Positions 1 to 11,476 of a stretch of 64,000 bases of DNA are shown piece after piece. The stretch lies in assembly GCA_018340375.1 (NCBI GenBank), contig JAFFJZ010000010.1, positions 11,284,001-11,348,000 on the forward strand, given 5' to 3'. Every line of letters starts with the position of its first letter. Within the stretch, counting starts at the first letter, position 1. The notes beneath the pieces are model-generated. The model worked only from the letters and a program-made list of their open reading frames with translations, made no database searches and was not told where the DNA came from. The DNA is from Gonatopus flavifemur (Eukaryota; Arthropoda; Insecta; Hymenoptera; Dryinidae). Made by a program: the position numbers and the translations under genes.

Positions 1-288
1 GAGCCAATATTCGGCCAAAACTGATTCAACGTTGCGTCAATCTCGCGCAAACGCTAAGCCAACATTGCGCTTATGTTCAACTGTATGTTGAGCGATTGCA
101 AAAATATAATACAAATTCAGTCATATATTTCCGACATCAGTTGCTTCCCCTCCACACAGGTTAAGATATACAGCCCGAATCTGAAATATTTTATACAACC
201 AGGGCCAGAGAATATCTGTATACATTGAAACAAAAAAACTTATTTGAATAATTCAATACAAGATGTGTTTATCAGTTTAATATAACCT

Positions 289-606
289 CCCAAGCAGCAA
301 CAGAATTTCAAAGTATATACGAAATAGGAACGTTCGTAGAATGTACGGATGAGATACAAAGGACATATAATGGACGTTCATAGAATGTTCGAATGAGACT
401 GTTTTAAATATACTTGAAACGTACATAGTACATTCAAAATGTACGATATTCATTCAATCGACGTTCAATTAACGTACCGTCGTATATTCGATTACATATG
501 TTCGATGAATGTGCATAGCACCTATGAAACGGTCTCATTCGAATGTGCATAGAACATATTTCGAATATTCAAAGAATGTTCATAGTATATTCTGGTGCTG
601 CTTGGG
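289..606 (-). mobile_element. CCCAAGCAGCA inverted-repeat element, copy 1
   Basis: The 318-bp element starts CCCAAGCAGCAACAGAAT and ends with the inverse, GGTGCTGCTTGGG. It is flanked by CT on both sides (287-288 and 607-608), a 2-bp target duplication. The inside is a dense run of near-palindromes of the GAACGTTC, GAATATTC and GTACATTC type. It is the reverse complement of the copy at 757-1074 with only scattered differences. It has no coding capacity, so it is a non-autonomous element. Confidence 0.85.
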
Positions 607-756
607 CTATTGATTACTGGTTTCCTTACAAATCAATTACATCAATTATAATTCAAATGCTGATGTCCGCGAGTCCATGGGTCTGCACAGCTGAAATCTC
701 TCCTTCGATGAAGAACCTGTGATGAAGACAACAGTTTCCAAATAAGAAGGTTACAT

Positions 757-1074
757 CCCAAGCAGCACGAGAATATACTATGAACGTTCTTCGAATATTC
801 GAAATATGTTCTATGCACATTCCAATGAGACCGTTTCATAGGTGCTATGCATATTCATCGAACGTATGTAATCGAATATACGACGGTACGTCAATCGAAC
901 GTCGATTGAATGAATATCGTACATTTGGAATGTACTATGCACGTTCTAAGTATATTTAAAACAGTCTCATTCGAACATTCTATGAACGTTCATTATATGT
1001 TATTCGTATCTCATTCGTACATTCTGCGAACGTTTCTATTTCGTATATACTTTGAAATTCTGTTGCTGCTTGGG
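757..1074 (+). mobile_element. CCCAAGCAGCA inverted-repeat element, copy 2
   Basis: This is the same family as 289-606 in opposite orientation, 318 bp, with terminal CCCAAGCAGCA and TGCTGCTTGGG. It is flanked by AT on both sides (755-756 and 1075-1076). The different duplications (CT and AT) show two independent insertions only 150 bp apart. Interior words are TTCGAATATTCG, GAACGTTC and GTACATTC. No ORF is credible. Confidence 0.85.
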
Positions 1075-1599
1075 ATGATGCTTATATATCAACCGCATAG
1101 TTTGTTGAGCGCTTGCGAGAAACGAACTTAGCGTTGGAAACAATACAAGGGTGGCGCTTTGACATTGGACGCGGGAATTCTTGTATGGAAACGTATAATG
1201 GAGGGTCGTGGCTAGCCTGAGCCAAGCTCTGACCAGGCTTGGCACTACAGTGGGTCCTCATTTCTTCCAAACATTGTCAACGTTTGGATTAATATTTAGC
1301 CGTGCTATGAAATTGTTCGTATGAAGTCAATTTTTTTTGTCCAAACAATATTGGGACAACGATGAACGTCTCATGATTGGCACAATCTTGAGCCAATGAT
1401 GGATTGATCAATGGAAATTATGATTTCCAACATTGGTGCAACATTGTGTCAATTGTCAGTCAACGTTGGTTCGATATAGATTTCCAAGCCTTGGATGTCA
1501 GCATTGCGCCTATCTATTTTTCATCGTCAGGATTGCCACAAGCAAGGAATTTTTACGTGGGAATGCTTAATGTCATTGGAACCCGACTGGAAATTATCA

Positions 1600-2345
1600 T
1601 AGGGTTAATCTGACATATGGTGAGGACCTAACAAGGTCATCCGGAATACGGGATATCTGCTGAAATCCTAATCAGGATTAGATGTGGATGCCGCACGTAG
1701 GGACAAGCCCGTTTGATCCCAATTAGGTTTCCCTTAAATTATCCTAGAAGGTCGAAATAGGTTTTCCACGCTGTAATCTCATCAAGACCTTGTTAGGTTA
1801 TCCTGAGATTATGAACACATATGTTTATAAAGTATAGTTTAATAAAGTGAATGCAAGAATGTCTCAATTTTAGATTGTATACTCTTTGGTGAAATAAATT
1901 CTCTCTAAATTAGGGAAATATTTCTGAACAAATGTCAACTATGCATATCTTCCAAGTTAGATATCTCCATGCGGGATACAACATTTTTGGGCTGTGAATT
2001 TCCTGTTTGTATCCTAATTTCAATTCATTCTGGAGGTTTTGGTATGGGATTCCGCATCAAATCCTTATTAGTCTTGCCTCATAAGGTCCTCATATTAGTA
2101 CAGCGTGACATGACTTGTCAGGTCCTGACAAGGTTGTCTTACCCAGGACCTGGGCTGGATCAAAGTTGACCTGATCTGGTCCATGGGGTGAATTTCTAGT
2201 CAGGAAGTTGAGCGTTCCGAAGTAACTCTATCAGGATCTACGCAGGCTCAAGGTTTACCGGATCTAATCCACGGGGTAATTTCCAATCGGACAGAAAGTC
2301 ACAGAACCTTTTCTAAGACGGATACAATCTTTTCAGGTCCGAATG
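1600..2345. repeat. Fragment rich in AGGTCCTGA / CCTGATCAGG-type words
   Basis: Repeated words such as AGGTCCTGACAAGG, TCAGGATC and CCAGGACCTGG occur in both orientations. They resemble the interiors of the CCCTAG elements at 23951-24744 and 62566-63581. I cannot place both ends, so I treat it as a degraded relative. No gene is seen. Confidence 0.45.
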
Positions 2346-2379
2346 AAAATTCTATCCGTTCCTGATAGAATTCTCACTG

Positions 2380-3530
2380 TTCTCCAAATTCAAATCAGTG
2401 GAATCTCACTATATCTGTACCTCCAAGTCGACTACTCAATTGAATCAGTGATACAACAGTGAATAGTGCGTAGTTATGCAGTTGGGAGTGTTTCTGACTA
2501 ATTGAATCAGTGCAATTTCACTGCGAAGATTAGTTAATATTCACTGACTGTGCATTGTATATGCACTGATTCGCAGTGGTTGACTTTTCACTGCGCTCGG
2601 TAAGATTTCACTGTTTGAAACTGAGAGAGTGGACTACGTCGGAATTGCAACTGTTATTTTTTCCTTCTCGCTTCTCCCGAATAAGAACCGCACTGTTCGA
2701 GTTTTATCCCATGAGGACAGCGAAACACGGGCCAGAACTGGCTCAGTACTGCTGCCAGAGTTGCCAGTACTGGCAAATTCGAAGCTACCAAAGCTATCAA
2801 CACTGGCAAGAAGTCGGCATGATAACCCCATTTTACATAAAGGCCTGTATAACATTTACAACCGTGTCAGCACTGTCCGTTCGTATGCACCGGCTATGGC
2901 AGAATTCTGGCATTCCAACTTTGTCCAAAAGGTATCGATTGAATATACTGGGCCGAGACTATCTATACACAGGGCCGTCTTTCATCGCTTGAAGGCCTTG
3001 GGCCTACTTAGAGTCGATGCCCATGTAAGGAGACGTAAAATCTTGAAATTTTTAAAAAACCACTCTAACATTGATGATTAAGATTTTTCTTCAAAATAAG
3101 TATTAGCTGAATTTCCACTTCTTTGTATATCTAGAATTAGTTCCATTTTCAAAATAACTTGATTTCATTTTGTTCCAGTAACCTTTTTCACAATGATTCT
3201 CTACGAAGAGGCCCCCCTCTTGCAGGTGGCCCTGGGCTTGGGCCTGGTGTGCCCTGCCTTGAAGACGGCCCTGTCTGTACATTGAAATCAATACCGTTTG
3301 AAATTCGTCGAATAATTCGTGCCAATTGAAAAATAATAATGATCCTGGATAGAAATAATCGTTCCCGCCAAAGTTTGGCAAATATACCCTTGCCAGTACC
3401 AGGCCATTTGTCGACTTTGGCCATTTCCACATGTGATAATTCTCCACATATATGTGACCTGGCCTACGAAAAGGGGGCTTAGGTGTGAAAAAATCATTTC
3501 TCACTTTGTTGGCGATTTGGACGGAGTAAA
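2380..3530. repeat. Composite repeat with TTGCCAGTACTGGC words
   Basis: 2380-2620 has many TTCACTG and CAGTGAA words. From about 2720 the palindrome TTGCCAGTACTGGCAA and related words dominate. The part 3270-3440 aligns by eye with 51597-51766 (shared words TTGCCAGTAC, GGCCATTTGTC, TTTCCACATG), so this is an interspersed family. Two overlapping open frames of about 140-150 codons (2576-2992 and 2629-3081) run through it. Neither shows a recognisable domain and I regard both as chance. Confidence 0.5.
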
Positions 3531-3866
3531 ATATGCTCTTCCGAATGACGGAAACCAGAAGTTTCTAACTGGTAGGAAAGTTTGCTAAAAATGTACAAAA
3601 AGAAGAGCAGGAATGATTGAAAATGAAAAGAATTTGGAGATCAAATTATAAAATAATAGACATCACTTCATATGTTAAAAAATTTTATTTCACGGCAAAA
3701 CCACGTCATTTTGCATAAAAATTCACAAATTCACAATCAGAACATTAGAACATTAGAAGCAGCAACTGGAGCGAAACTGATGAAATGACTTGTTCATCTT
3801 TAACAGCTGTTTTCTCGACAACTTGTTTTCACACCTAAGCCCCTTTTTCGTAGACCAGGTCGCATA
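3452..3866. repeat. Inverted repeat with roughly 36-nt arms and a unique middle
   Basis: The arm at 3452-3487 (GACCTGGCCTACGAAAAGGG...) is matched in reverse complement by 3829-3866 (...CCCCTTTTTCGTAGACCAGG). They are separated by about 340 bp of AT-rich sequence with no gene. It may be a small inverted-repeat element or the ends of one element deleted elsewhere. Confidence 0.5.
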
Positions 3867-4771
3867 TACAAAAATTCAGTAAAATCTAGGATTTCCGTGA
3901 GTATTGGAAAATCCATAACGGATTGGATCTATATAGTTACACCGATGTGGATGATTTATTGAAGCAAATACTTAAAGTATGAAAATCAGGTAAAAAGTAC
4001 ATCCATCAATTTTCTCTTTGAGCCACCTCATGTGTATGGAATCGATCTACATTTTCGTGTTAGGAAGATAACAGAAGTATATCTTCAGAAAGAAACACGC
4101 ACATAAACATTATCAGAACACCCTCGTGAGTATCATCCTTATTGAATACGTCAACACTGTAGATGATGAATTAGAGATTAATTGACAGCTTGAGCGGTAG
4201 AAATTCCATAAATAAATGAATAAAGTTTCCAAATACATATTTGGAATATGAAATTTCAATTTCATTCTCATCATTCCATTGAGCTGATTAAATTTTCCGC
4301 ACTGTAACTTTGTTATTTTCATTACGTGTGATCATATGATATTGAAATATTCTCTACAGAGATAATCATATAAGTTGAAGCGATTGTGGTCCGAGCAATG
4401 CCGTACAACGACATCAATCTGAAATTTAATCCGTAAATAGATCGTGATGAGTATTTCGTTTGTTTCGTGGAGAATTCATACCGATTTCACTCACAGGACC
4501 AGGTTCATTACGAATGTATTCCACATGAAAACACAAACGATCCATAGTATACAGCTTGTAAAGTGCATCTAGAAATTCCTTCACGTGCTTCAACAACATA
4601 TTACGCAATAACTTTGTTTCCACTTGGAAATGTACGCAAACAATACGTGCATGGAACCACTTAAGTCTTTGTACGTTGAAACATTTTGAGGGATATTTAT
4701 CTGGGAATCTGAAGAATCATTAAAGGTTTATTGGGGCAAATTCGAGGATTTTTTTTTAAGTTTGTATGCAG
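3867..4771. other. AT-rich spacer, no gene recognised
   Basis: Apart from short chance open frames I see no splice-bounded coding sequence, repeat end or RNA gene in this stretch. Confidence 0.4.
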
Positions 4772-5756
4772 ACTGTGAAAAAGGTTCACCGGAAAATTCC
4801 AGTAAATGTACTGGAAGTTATTAACCTGTGCATGTACCGGGAAATTTTAGCACATTTGTACTGCAAAAATTCAGTACAAATGTTATGGAATTTGAGCATC
4901 AAAACTGGAAATTTTTTGAGCCCCAGTACTGGAATTTTTCAGTACACGAACTGGACTTTTCCAGGACATGAACTGAAAAATTAATGCTTTGCTCACGCAA
5001 AGTGATTTTGCACGGTCCTTGTGTTTTAAGATGATTGAGCAGCTTGAATGTTCATGTGGATAGACAGAAAGTCATGTCTACCTAACGGGATTTGAACCTA
5101 CACTTTTCTACCTACCTACCAACTGAAACCTAAGACCTAACCGATGAGCTATAGCGCGACATGTTGGGAGGCCAGCTTGGGTTGCTACATATGCTTTATA
5201 TCTAGAATACACAAAGGAATAAGTCTTCGAAAAACCTCATATATCAATTTTATTCACCACAATTACAATCATCATTCAAAATCTCAATGAGGAAATTTTT
5301 AAGACTTGAAATGTTCCCTGCCATATTTAACGAAGTCCAATAGAAGTGGAAAATTTCAGTGATTTAATTCCAGCATAACTGGAAAAATCCACCACACAAC
5401 CTGAAAATTGCAATTCAGAACCTGTATAATTCCAGTATACCAACGATTAAGTTTTTTTTTCTAAATTCGAACGTTTTTCCAAGTCATTATTGAGGGGATA
5501 CTTTTTTCTGGTGCACAAAAGCTGTGGAATTCTAGTACGAGCCAGTAAAATTTTCGCGAAATCATGGCAAAATTTCAGTACACAATCCCAAATTTGAAAA
5601 TTCCAGTACAAGGACTGAATTTTCAGTCATGCTTGGTAAATTTTCAGTACCGTACCAACAAAATCACTGTACATGTACTGGAATATCCATATTCCAGTAC
5701 TAACACTGTAAATTTCCAGTCCAGTTGCACAGTAAATTTCCAATTTTTTTCACAGT
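4772..5756 (+). mobile_element. ACTGTGAAAAA...TTTTTTCACAGT element with CCAGTAC words, copy 1
   Basis: The 985-bp element has inverted ends ACTGTGAAAA and TTTTCACAGT and is flanked by GCAG on both sides (4768-4771 and 5757-5760). The ends are packed with the word CCAGTACNNGTACTGGAA and variants. The middle holds a tRNA-like module on the minus strand (5081-5160). The copy at 18780-19880 matches over its full length. No transposase frame is present. Confidence 0.8.
5081..5160 (-). ncRNA. Degenerate tRNA-like (Pol III A/B box) module inside a DNA element
   Basis: On the minus strand an A-box-like TAGCTCATCGGTTAGG (5151 to 5136) is followed 37 nt later by a B-box GGTTCAAATCC (5098 to 5088), the spacing and order of a tRNA gene. 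The acceptor arms do not pair, so it is not a functional tRNA. The same module is kept in the sister copy at 19119-19198. It may be an internal RNA polymerase III promoter or a fossil tRNA-derived segment. Confidence 0.55.
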
Positions 5757-5759
5757 GCA

Positions 5760-6220
5760 GTGCTGGGAATTATGCACGTCACGATGTACGTTTTGGAAAG
5801 AAAAACATTGCATATTTCCATGCTGCATGGATTATTTTTCGTTCTTACGATGCGATATGTTTTGGATATAAATTGTTTCGTCGTTGAAGATTCGAGTGAT
5901 GTAAATTAAAATCGAATTCTTGATAAGATTTTGATATTCCCAGAGTATTAATTCATCCCCTCTTCGCCTTGGGGGAGTTTAATCCATTACTAAAGTTCAT
6001 CATAACATGAGTACTAGTAATATTGTAATTCGCTGGAAGAAATAATTCAAGTATAAGCTCGCGGTGAATTGAAATACAGCAGAATCCGTTACAGCGTTGC
6101 ACTCATTCCATGCTAGTGGGGATCAACCGTGCCCAATTATTGTTTGCTAAAAGATTGCTAAAGTTTCATGGATATTGCGGTCCGCTGCGATAGTTTTCCA
6201 AAATTATGAAGACGCTTGCA
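5760..6220. other. Unique AT-rich spacer
   Basis: No gene, repeat end or structured element is recognised here. Confidence 0.35.
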
Positions 6221-6490
6221 AGGAAAAAAAAGTTGCTGTGACTGCGACATCTAATTTTGCTGGGTCCCTTTGCTGTCACAGTAATCTATTTATCACAGCG
6301 ATTCTTTTAGCCGCAGCTGAGAAATGTTTGGTATTGTATTTTGCTTGATAAGTCAACATTTTTTGCTGCCACAGCGCAAAAATTGTTGTCGCAGCTAACA
6401 AGATTACTGGTCATAGCAAAAAATCAGCTATACCAGCGAAAGGTGCATAGCAGAACCAGATTTCGCTGTCACAGCGAATTTTTTTTATTC
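6221..6490. repeat. GCTGNNACAGC-word palindromic element (CACGG group relative)
   Basis: The segment opens AAAAAAAAGTTGCTGTGACTG and closes with the inverse, TTCGCTGTCACAGCGAATTT. Between them the word GCTGTNACAGC recurs many times in both directions. It resembles the interiors of 6648-6950 and 32350-32649. The extreme ends are eroded. Confidence 0.55.
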
Positions 6491-6647
6491 GTTTGTGTCA
6501 TTCTCTTCAATGTGGTATAAATCATTGTAATTATGATGCATCAATAGTCCAAGTTCCAAAAGAGTGGACTCCATTGGAATGATGGATCGCTGTTGGTCTG
6601 CATCATAGAATTCTGCAAGTTTGATATCTCCTCCGACCCTTCATTTA

Positions 6648-6950
6648 CCCGGAAAAAAATAATTAGCTATTATTTGGATGGCTGAAAATTAACTACGGGA
6701 GCTATGTTTTTAGCTGTCACGGCTACTCACTTAGCGGTAGCAGTAAGAAATTTAGCTGCCGCAGCGAAAATTCAACAGCTAAATTATTTGGCTATCCAAA
6801 TATCAACCACAAAATTTGTGCAGTTGCAGCTACGATTTCCTACTGCGGTGGCTAAAAAATAGCTACAACTGCGATTATTGTAGTTACAGCGTTGAGAACA
6901 GGGTGCTAAAAAAATGGGTAGCTTCCACAGCTATTTCCTTTTTTTCCGTG
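6648..6950. mobile_element. CCCGGAAAAAAA...TTTTTTCCGTG element, TA target site
   Basis: The 303-bp element has ends CCCGGAAAAAAATAA and TTCCTTTTTTTCCGTG and TA on both sides (6646-6647 and 6951-6952). Its interior is made of TTAGCTGTCACGGCTA-like palindromes. It is a non-autonomous TA-inserting element of the CACGGAGAAAA group. Confidence 0.7.
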
Positions 6951-6952
6951 TA

Positions 6953-9099
6953 GGATTCTAAGAATTCTTCAATTTGGCATTGCAAAAAGTACATTGAGAA
7001 ATCAAATTATCAGTTCCTGGACAAATAAGGACTCCATTTCTTTCTTTATTGCCTCGCTGTTTTTTCATTCCATTCTGGATTACTCCTTGGACATTCTCAA
7101 CCAAGCTGAAATCAAACAAACTGATCCTATAGATTTTATCCCGTCGTGTTGGAAACAAACAACATTCAAAGCAATCTCTCGAACGATCAATATTGTTCTT
7201 GGTTAGAGAAACTGAAGATCTCACCTTCAGATCTGATCCTACCTCATTTAGAACATAGATTGTCGTGTCAGATATTTTCTCCGCCGTACAATCGGTAAGA
7301 AGCTTCACATATGTCCTTGATAATCAAAGTAATCTAAACTCACCCCTGATACATAAACAACAGAGAATCGGTAAATAACACTCGCATCCTTTTGCATGCA
7401 AATCATATCAGGATATCAATTTTTGCAACTGCGAAGGAAAATTCATGTAGCAGCGTTGTGAGAAATTCGGCCGACCTTCAGAGAGTTAGTGGGCATGTTA
7501 AAAGAAAAGTACCGAGTCGTCGGGGAAACATTTTTGGTACTTCTGTTTCCCTTCATTTTCCATTATTTTCTTTTTTCTTTCCTCTCTTGCTTTGTCTCTC
7601 CCGTGAGACGTCGTATCTTGAGAAAAACGGAAGCCTCAAGGCTTTAATCGCATCTCTACGGAGACTCGATCCCTTTTTCCACCTTCGCTCGTTCTACATC
7701 CTATCTTCTTCTTCTTCATTGCGCGTAATTCTTTCCATTACGAGTCTACATAGGAACCGTGTATCGATCTCGCAATACCATGAATAAAGTTCCTGGAGGA
7801 ACGGAAAGAGACCGAGCCATCGAATAATAAAATGATTGTGTACAGCTGGCGAAAAGGTATGCGTAATTGCGATAATTACGAAGATTGAGTGGAATCAAAT
7901 TCATTGATTCTATTATCGAGTCGAGTCGAATCGAGTGAAAATGTTTCGCACAAATTCTGGATGATTGCGTATTATTCAAATAACGTGAAATGAGAATTAA
8001 GAAAAGTACTTTCGTTGTGGAATATAGGAGAGGATGAGTTGATGGCTCCATAAAGTTTCATCTTCAACGTTTTGATGAGTTTGAAGAGTGTTGATAATTT
8101 CTTATAATCTGTTCGGCAATGTTGTACCCTGGTACTCAGGAGACATCAAAATTTAAATTCCGTAACGGATCGAGGTATGATATCTCGAGAATATGAAAGG
8201 CAATTTGGTTTTTCAATTTATGATTTTCAAAGAAAATTTAGGGTGAGTGTATTTTAATTATCTAAAAGGTTCTTAACTCGAGGTGAAGGTACATTCCTTT
8301 CTGAGGATTGTCAGTTCGACATACTAATCGATTTTCAGTATGTTTTTTTCCCTTGATTTCCCGTTGTTCCTGTCCAAATGACAGGTATTTATTTTGTTGT
8401 TGTATTTGGTTGTACATCGAGTTACGAACGTGGATGGAATTATCAATTGAGGACCCGATGAGATCAAATTCTAAAACATTATGTGAGTTCAAGGCTCACA
8501 AAAGTGTTCTCACTCTCATGCAAAATGCTGATTTATAAATAATGAATCATCAGGTCACACTCATGGGAAGGCTGCTCATGAATACTCTTCGCCCCGTACA
8601 AACATATTCCTAGAACGTAGCATGAATTTTCATGGATAATTTCATGAAAATTCTTTGGATATTGAGGATACGAACCGTTTGAAATACAGTATGGAGCGAG
8701 AACATGGGTTGTACACTACCCTGAGTATTACTCCGGATAATTTAAAGTTTTTGTTAACGTCAATGTTACAGTCTATTCAACAAAACTATGCGAGGCGAAA
8801 TTGTTTCTTGAAAACCTTCAGAGACAATTTTCAACCAGGAATAGAAAGTGGAACCGTTTGCCTAAGATACTTTGTATGAAAAAACTCAGCTGTAGAATAA
8901 CCTTAGTGACGAAAAGATATGTTCTCCCCTGTGAATACCGCGTACGCATCTTATTACAAAGTCACACTTGTGTGTTTCTACTCGAGAGGACCGAGAATAT
9001 CTCATGTGAAAATTGGGAAGGAATAACAAAATGATTTAACAATAATCCACAAAATATAAAGAAAAACATTATTATCGCATGAACCTCATGATTTCATAT
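6953..9099. other. Largely unique sequence, no firm gene
   Basis: This is one of the least repetitive stretches. 7540-7740 is a pyrimidine-rich tract (CTTTTTTC, CTTCTTCTTC). A 131-codon open frame over it (7392-7787) is low complexity and not convincing. On the minus strand 7225-7315 has an open frame ending at AAG|GTGAGA, but its acceptor is weak. No known domain was recognised. Confidence 0.4.
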
Positions 9100-9963
9100 C
9101 CCATGTGTGTATGGAACAATGGTTCAATCATGGACCAAGCCTGGCACAAGACCTGCCGAGACTTGTCTTAAAGAATTCAATTAACTTGGCCCAGGCTTGG
9201 GAATGAAAAGATCGGAACAAGCTTGGGCCAATAGTTTGTTCCAGTCTAGTCCAAATGATTCGCCAAGCATCAATCAATGCTTCTTTCATCATAGATATTG
9301 ATGAGAAGAGTAATTTGATCCATATTTCAGCTCAAAGTTCTCCCTCGGAATACCGTACATGAATCATCTTCAAACGATAGATTGAATGTGCCAAGACTGG
9401 GACGAGCTTGGATTTTTCCCGGTCTTGTTAATCCGTGCATGGGAGAGACATCTTGAAATGCTGTAAAGAGTTCTTCAAGATCAGTTGATTTCCGTGTATG
9501 ATCACATTTAAAAGTAGCCTACTACCATTGAGTCAAGTTTTATTCTTATTCAGATCAAATATATCTATCTTAGTGTGTGAAACTGGAGCATGGGGCCAAT
9601 CATGGGGAGGAGATTGGACTGTCTTGGCCCGATAGTTATGCAAAAGTCTTTATTCATTGTGAACTCGGAATTCGGTCACCAATTGAAAACACTGTGCCAC
9701 TCATGTGGACAACATCGGCTTAAATAATCATCTTAACGAACGCTTGATTTTCACGCTTGTGCCAAGCTTGTCCCAAGTGCAATGGTCATTCCAAAGATAC
9801 GAACAAATGTCCCATGTCTAACTTATCCATCTGAAACAGCAGGACAATCATGGAACCAATCATGATGGGTCCAATTATTTTTAACGGAGGTTTGTTCCTG
9901 ATGCACGTGCCAATCCTGGGACAAGCTTGGGTTTTTTTCCAGTCCTGTCAATACCTGCATGGG
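9100..9963 (+). mobile_element. CCCATGTGTG element, complete copy A
   Basis: The 864-bp element starts CCCATGTGTGTATGGA and ends AATACCTGCATGGG, with AT on both sides (9098-9099 and 9964-9965). The interior is dominated by the word CCAAGCTTGG and its variants (TTGGCCCAAGCTTGGGCC). Relatives lie at 13201-13285, 25929-26122 and 56040-57813. No protein is encoded. It abuts the retrotransposon remnant that follows. Confidence 0.8.
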
Positions 9964-10683
9964 ATATTACTGTCATCATCAATTTGTAATAAGCCCATTA
10001 CCTTCTCTTATGAGTTGAGTGGCTCAAGCTTGGAGGTTGTGCAGAATATGCTCGATTTAGGTATTACGTTCGATTCCAAGCTTAATTTTACTTTTCACTA
10101 TCATAATGTGGTGAACACAGCTATGAAGCAGCTCAGTTTTTTGAAGCGTATGTCTGCTGACTTCAAGGAGCCCTCAACATTGATCACGTTATACAATGCT
10201 CTCGTGAGACCTAACTTAGAATACGCGACTCACATTTGGTCTCCTCATCATGACAAATATTGTAAACTTATCGAGAGAGTTCAACATAGATTTTTACGAT
10301 TTTTGGCTTTCAAAAATCATACCCCCATGGCTATATCCTGCCATGATTATGGTCCGTTGATGGGGTTGTTCAACATGAACACTCTCGAAACTCGTAGAAT
10401 GATCAATGATTTGGTATTCATTTTCAAAATAATCAATGGTCAAATCAATTGCCCTGAACTTCTCTCTCTCTTAAATTTCAATGTACCCTCCAGGTCTCTT
10501 AGGAACCCATTACTTTCCAATGTTCCTATGTTTAAGTCGCAATTCTTTTATACTGACCCAGTAAATCGAATTTGTTGTTTAGCAAATACTTATAGAGATG
10601 AGTTGGATTCCTTTTCTGGATCAGTTTCAGTATTCAAGACTTCTGTCTCTAGAGCATGTTCTAGTAGGTGTGTGAGATTGTAA
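9964..10683 (+). pseudogene. Non-LTR retrotransposon reverse transcriptase, C-terminal fragment
   Basis: The 239-residue frame runs to a TAA. It shows the region after the catalytic palm of LINE-type reverse transcriptases: a DLGITFDSKLNF segment, a LYNALVRPNLEYATHIWSP block and an IERVQHRFLRFLAFK block. All of these are typical of Jockey/CR1-like insect LINEs. The catalytic YADD box, the rest of the polymerase and the endonuclease are missing, so the element is 5'-truncated, as is usual for this class. The open frame can be followed upstream into the CCCATG element, but that part is not LINE sequence. It is inactive by itself. The family name is not certain. Confidence 0.85.
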
Positions 10684-10862
10684 TATTCTTATACTCGTTA
10701 TTTATCCTGTACAGGATGTTATATTTTGTACTATGTCTTTTTGTAATCCGTCTGTTCACTTTATATGATTTTTTTTTTTTTTTTTATTTTTATTTTATCT
10801 GTTAAATTTTCACTGTATTGTATCAATAATTTGGTCACTAAAGGGCGTTATTGCCCGTTGAA

Positions 10863-10897
<35 letters not shown>

Positions 10898-10898
10898 G
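10684..10898 (+). repeat. LINE 3' UTR and AATA-repeat tail
   Basis: After the stop codon the 3' UTR has a T-rich run (10770-10788), the phrase GGGCGTTATTGCCCGTTG and then about nine AATA repeats up to 10898. A simple-repeat tail of this kind is the target-primed 3' end of many insect LINEs. Confidence 0.8.
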
Positions 10899-11476
10899 AA
10901 TTCATTTGTGCTGAGAATTTAAATCTCGATTTAAATGCTAAGAAGGTTCCCAGCTGCAGAGACATTGATGACACAAGAAACGAAGCGGATAAGTTATTTC
11001 TTTTAATTTTTAATTCCTCTTTGAAGTAGCTGTTCGAAAGTTCGTCTCCAACGAAGAAGGTTTCTCATCCAGATAAACAATCTATGTGCTGAACTATGCG
11101 GATGGTTGAATTTTTATCAAGAATGACTAAGCGGTAGTGAAAAAAATTACGATGTCGTAATCGAGAGATGAATCTAAATAGGTTGTGAAGAGTAAAAGAA
11201 GAATCAAAAGACTATAAACGCATCGAAGCTTTATCACTTGAATAAGAAATCACTCTCCATAGAGTTAATAGAATTTGAGATGAATATCGCGATTCAAATA
11301 TTGCATCAGAATATTAATTCCACGTGTTTTATTGAGCAACAAGAATTTTAGTTAGTTATCCCTTCACAGGAACAAAATTATTCATGTAATCATGCAGTTT
11401 GAGAAACAAAAAGGTTGTTTCAGGAACTCAGCGTGGAGACTAACAACATATCGTTTGTGATTCAGAGAATCATTGA
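10899..11476. other. Unique spacer
   Basis: No repeats, coding exon or RNA gene was recognised between the LINE tail and the ORF at 11477. Confidence 0.35.

Larger units (their letters stand above)
1..1561. repeat. Right part of a TTGGC-word inverted-repeat element, cut by the window edge
   Basis: The segment is full of TTGG, CCAA and TTGC-type words and ends ATTTTTACGTGGG at 1561. The inverse of that end (CCCACGTAAAAATT) resembles the right end of the complete element at 27192-28191 (CCCAGGTAAAAATT), so this is probably a relative whose left end lies before the window. Two other elements have been inserted into it (289-606 and 757-1074). No coding potential is visible; short open frames here are shadows of the palindromic words. 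Confidence 0.6.

Noticed and set aside
2576..3081. Overlapping plus-strand ORFs of 138 and 150 codons
   Set aside because: They lie in an interspersed repeat made of TTGCCAGTACTGGC words, two frames are open at once, and neither has a recognisable domain or splice sites.
7225..7315. Minus-strand exon-like segment ending AAG|GTGAGA
   Set aside because: The acceptor is weak and no domain is visible; not enough support.
9850..9963. N-terminal extension of the LINE frame
   Set aside because: This part is the right end of the CCCATG element, not reverse-transcriptase sequence.
9100..9963. Interpretation of CCC...GGG elements as piggyBac-type
   Set aside because: piggyBac inserts at TTAA with a 4-bp duplication. 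These show variable 2-bp duplications.
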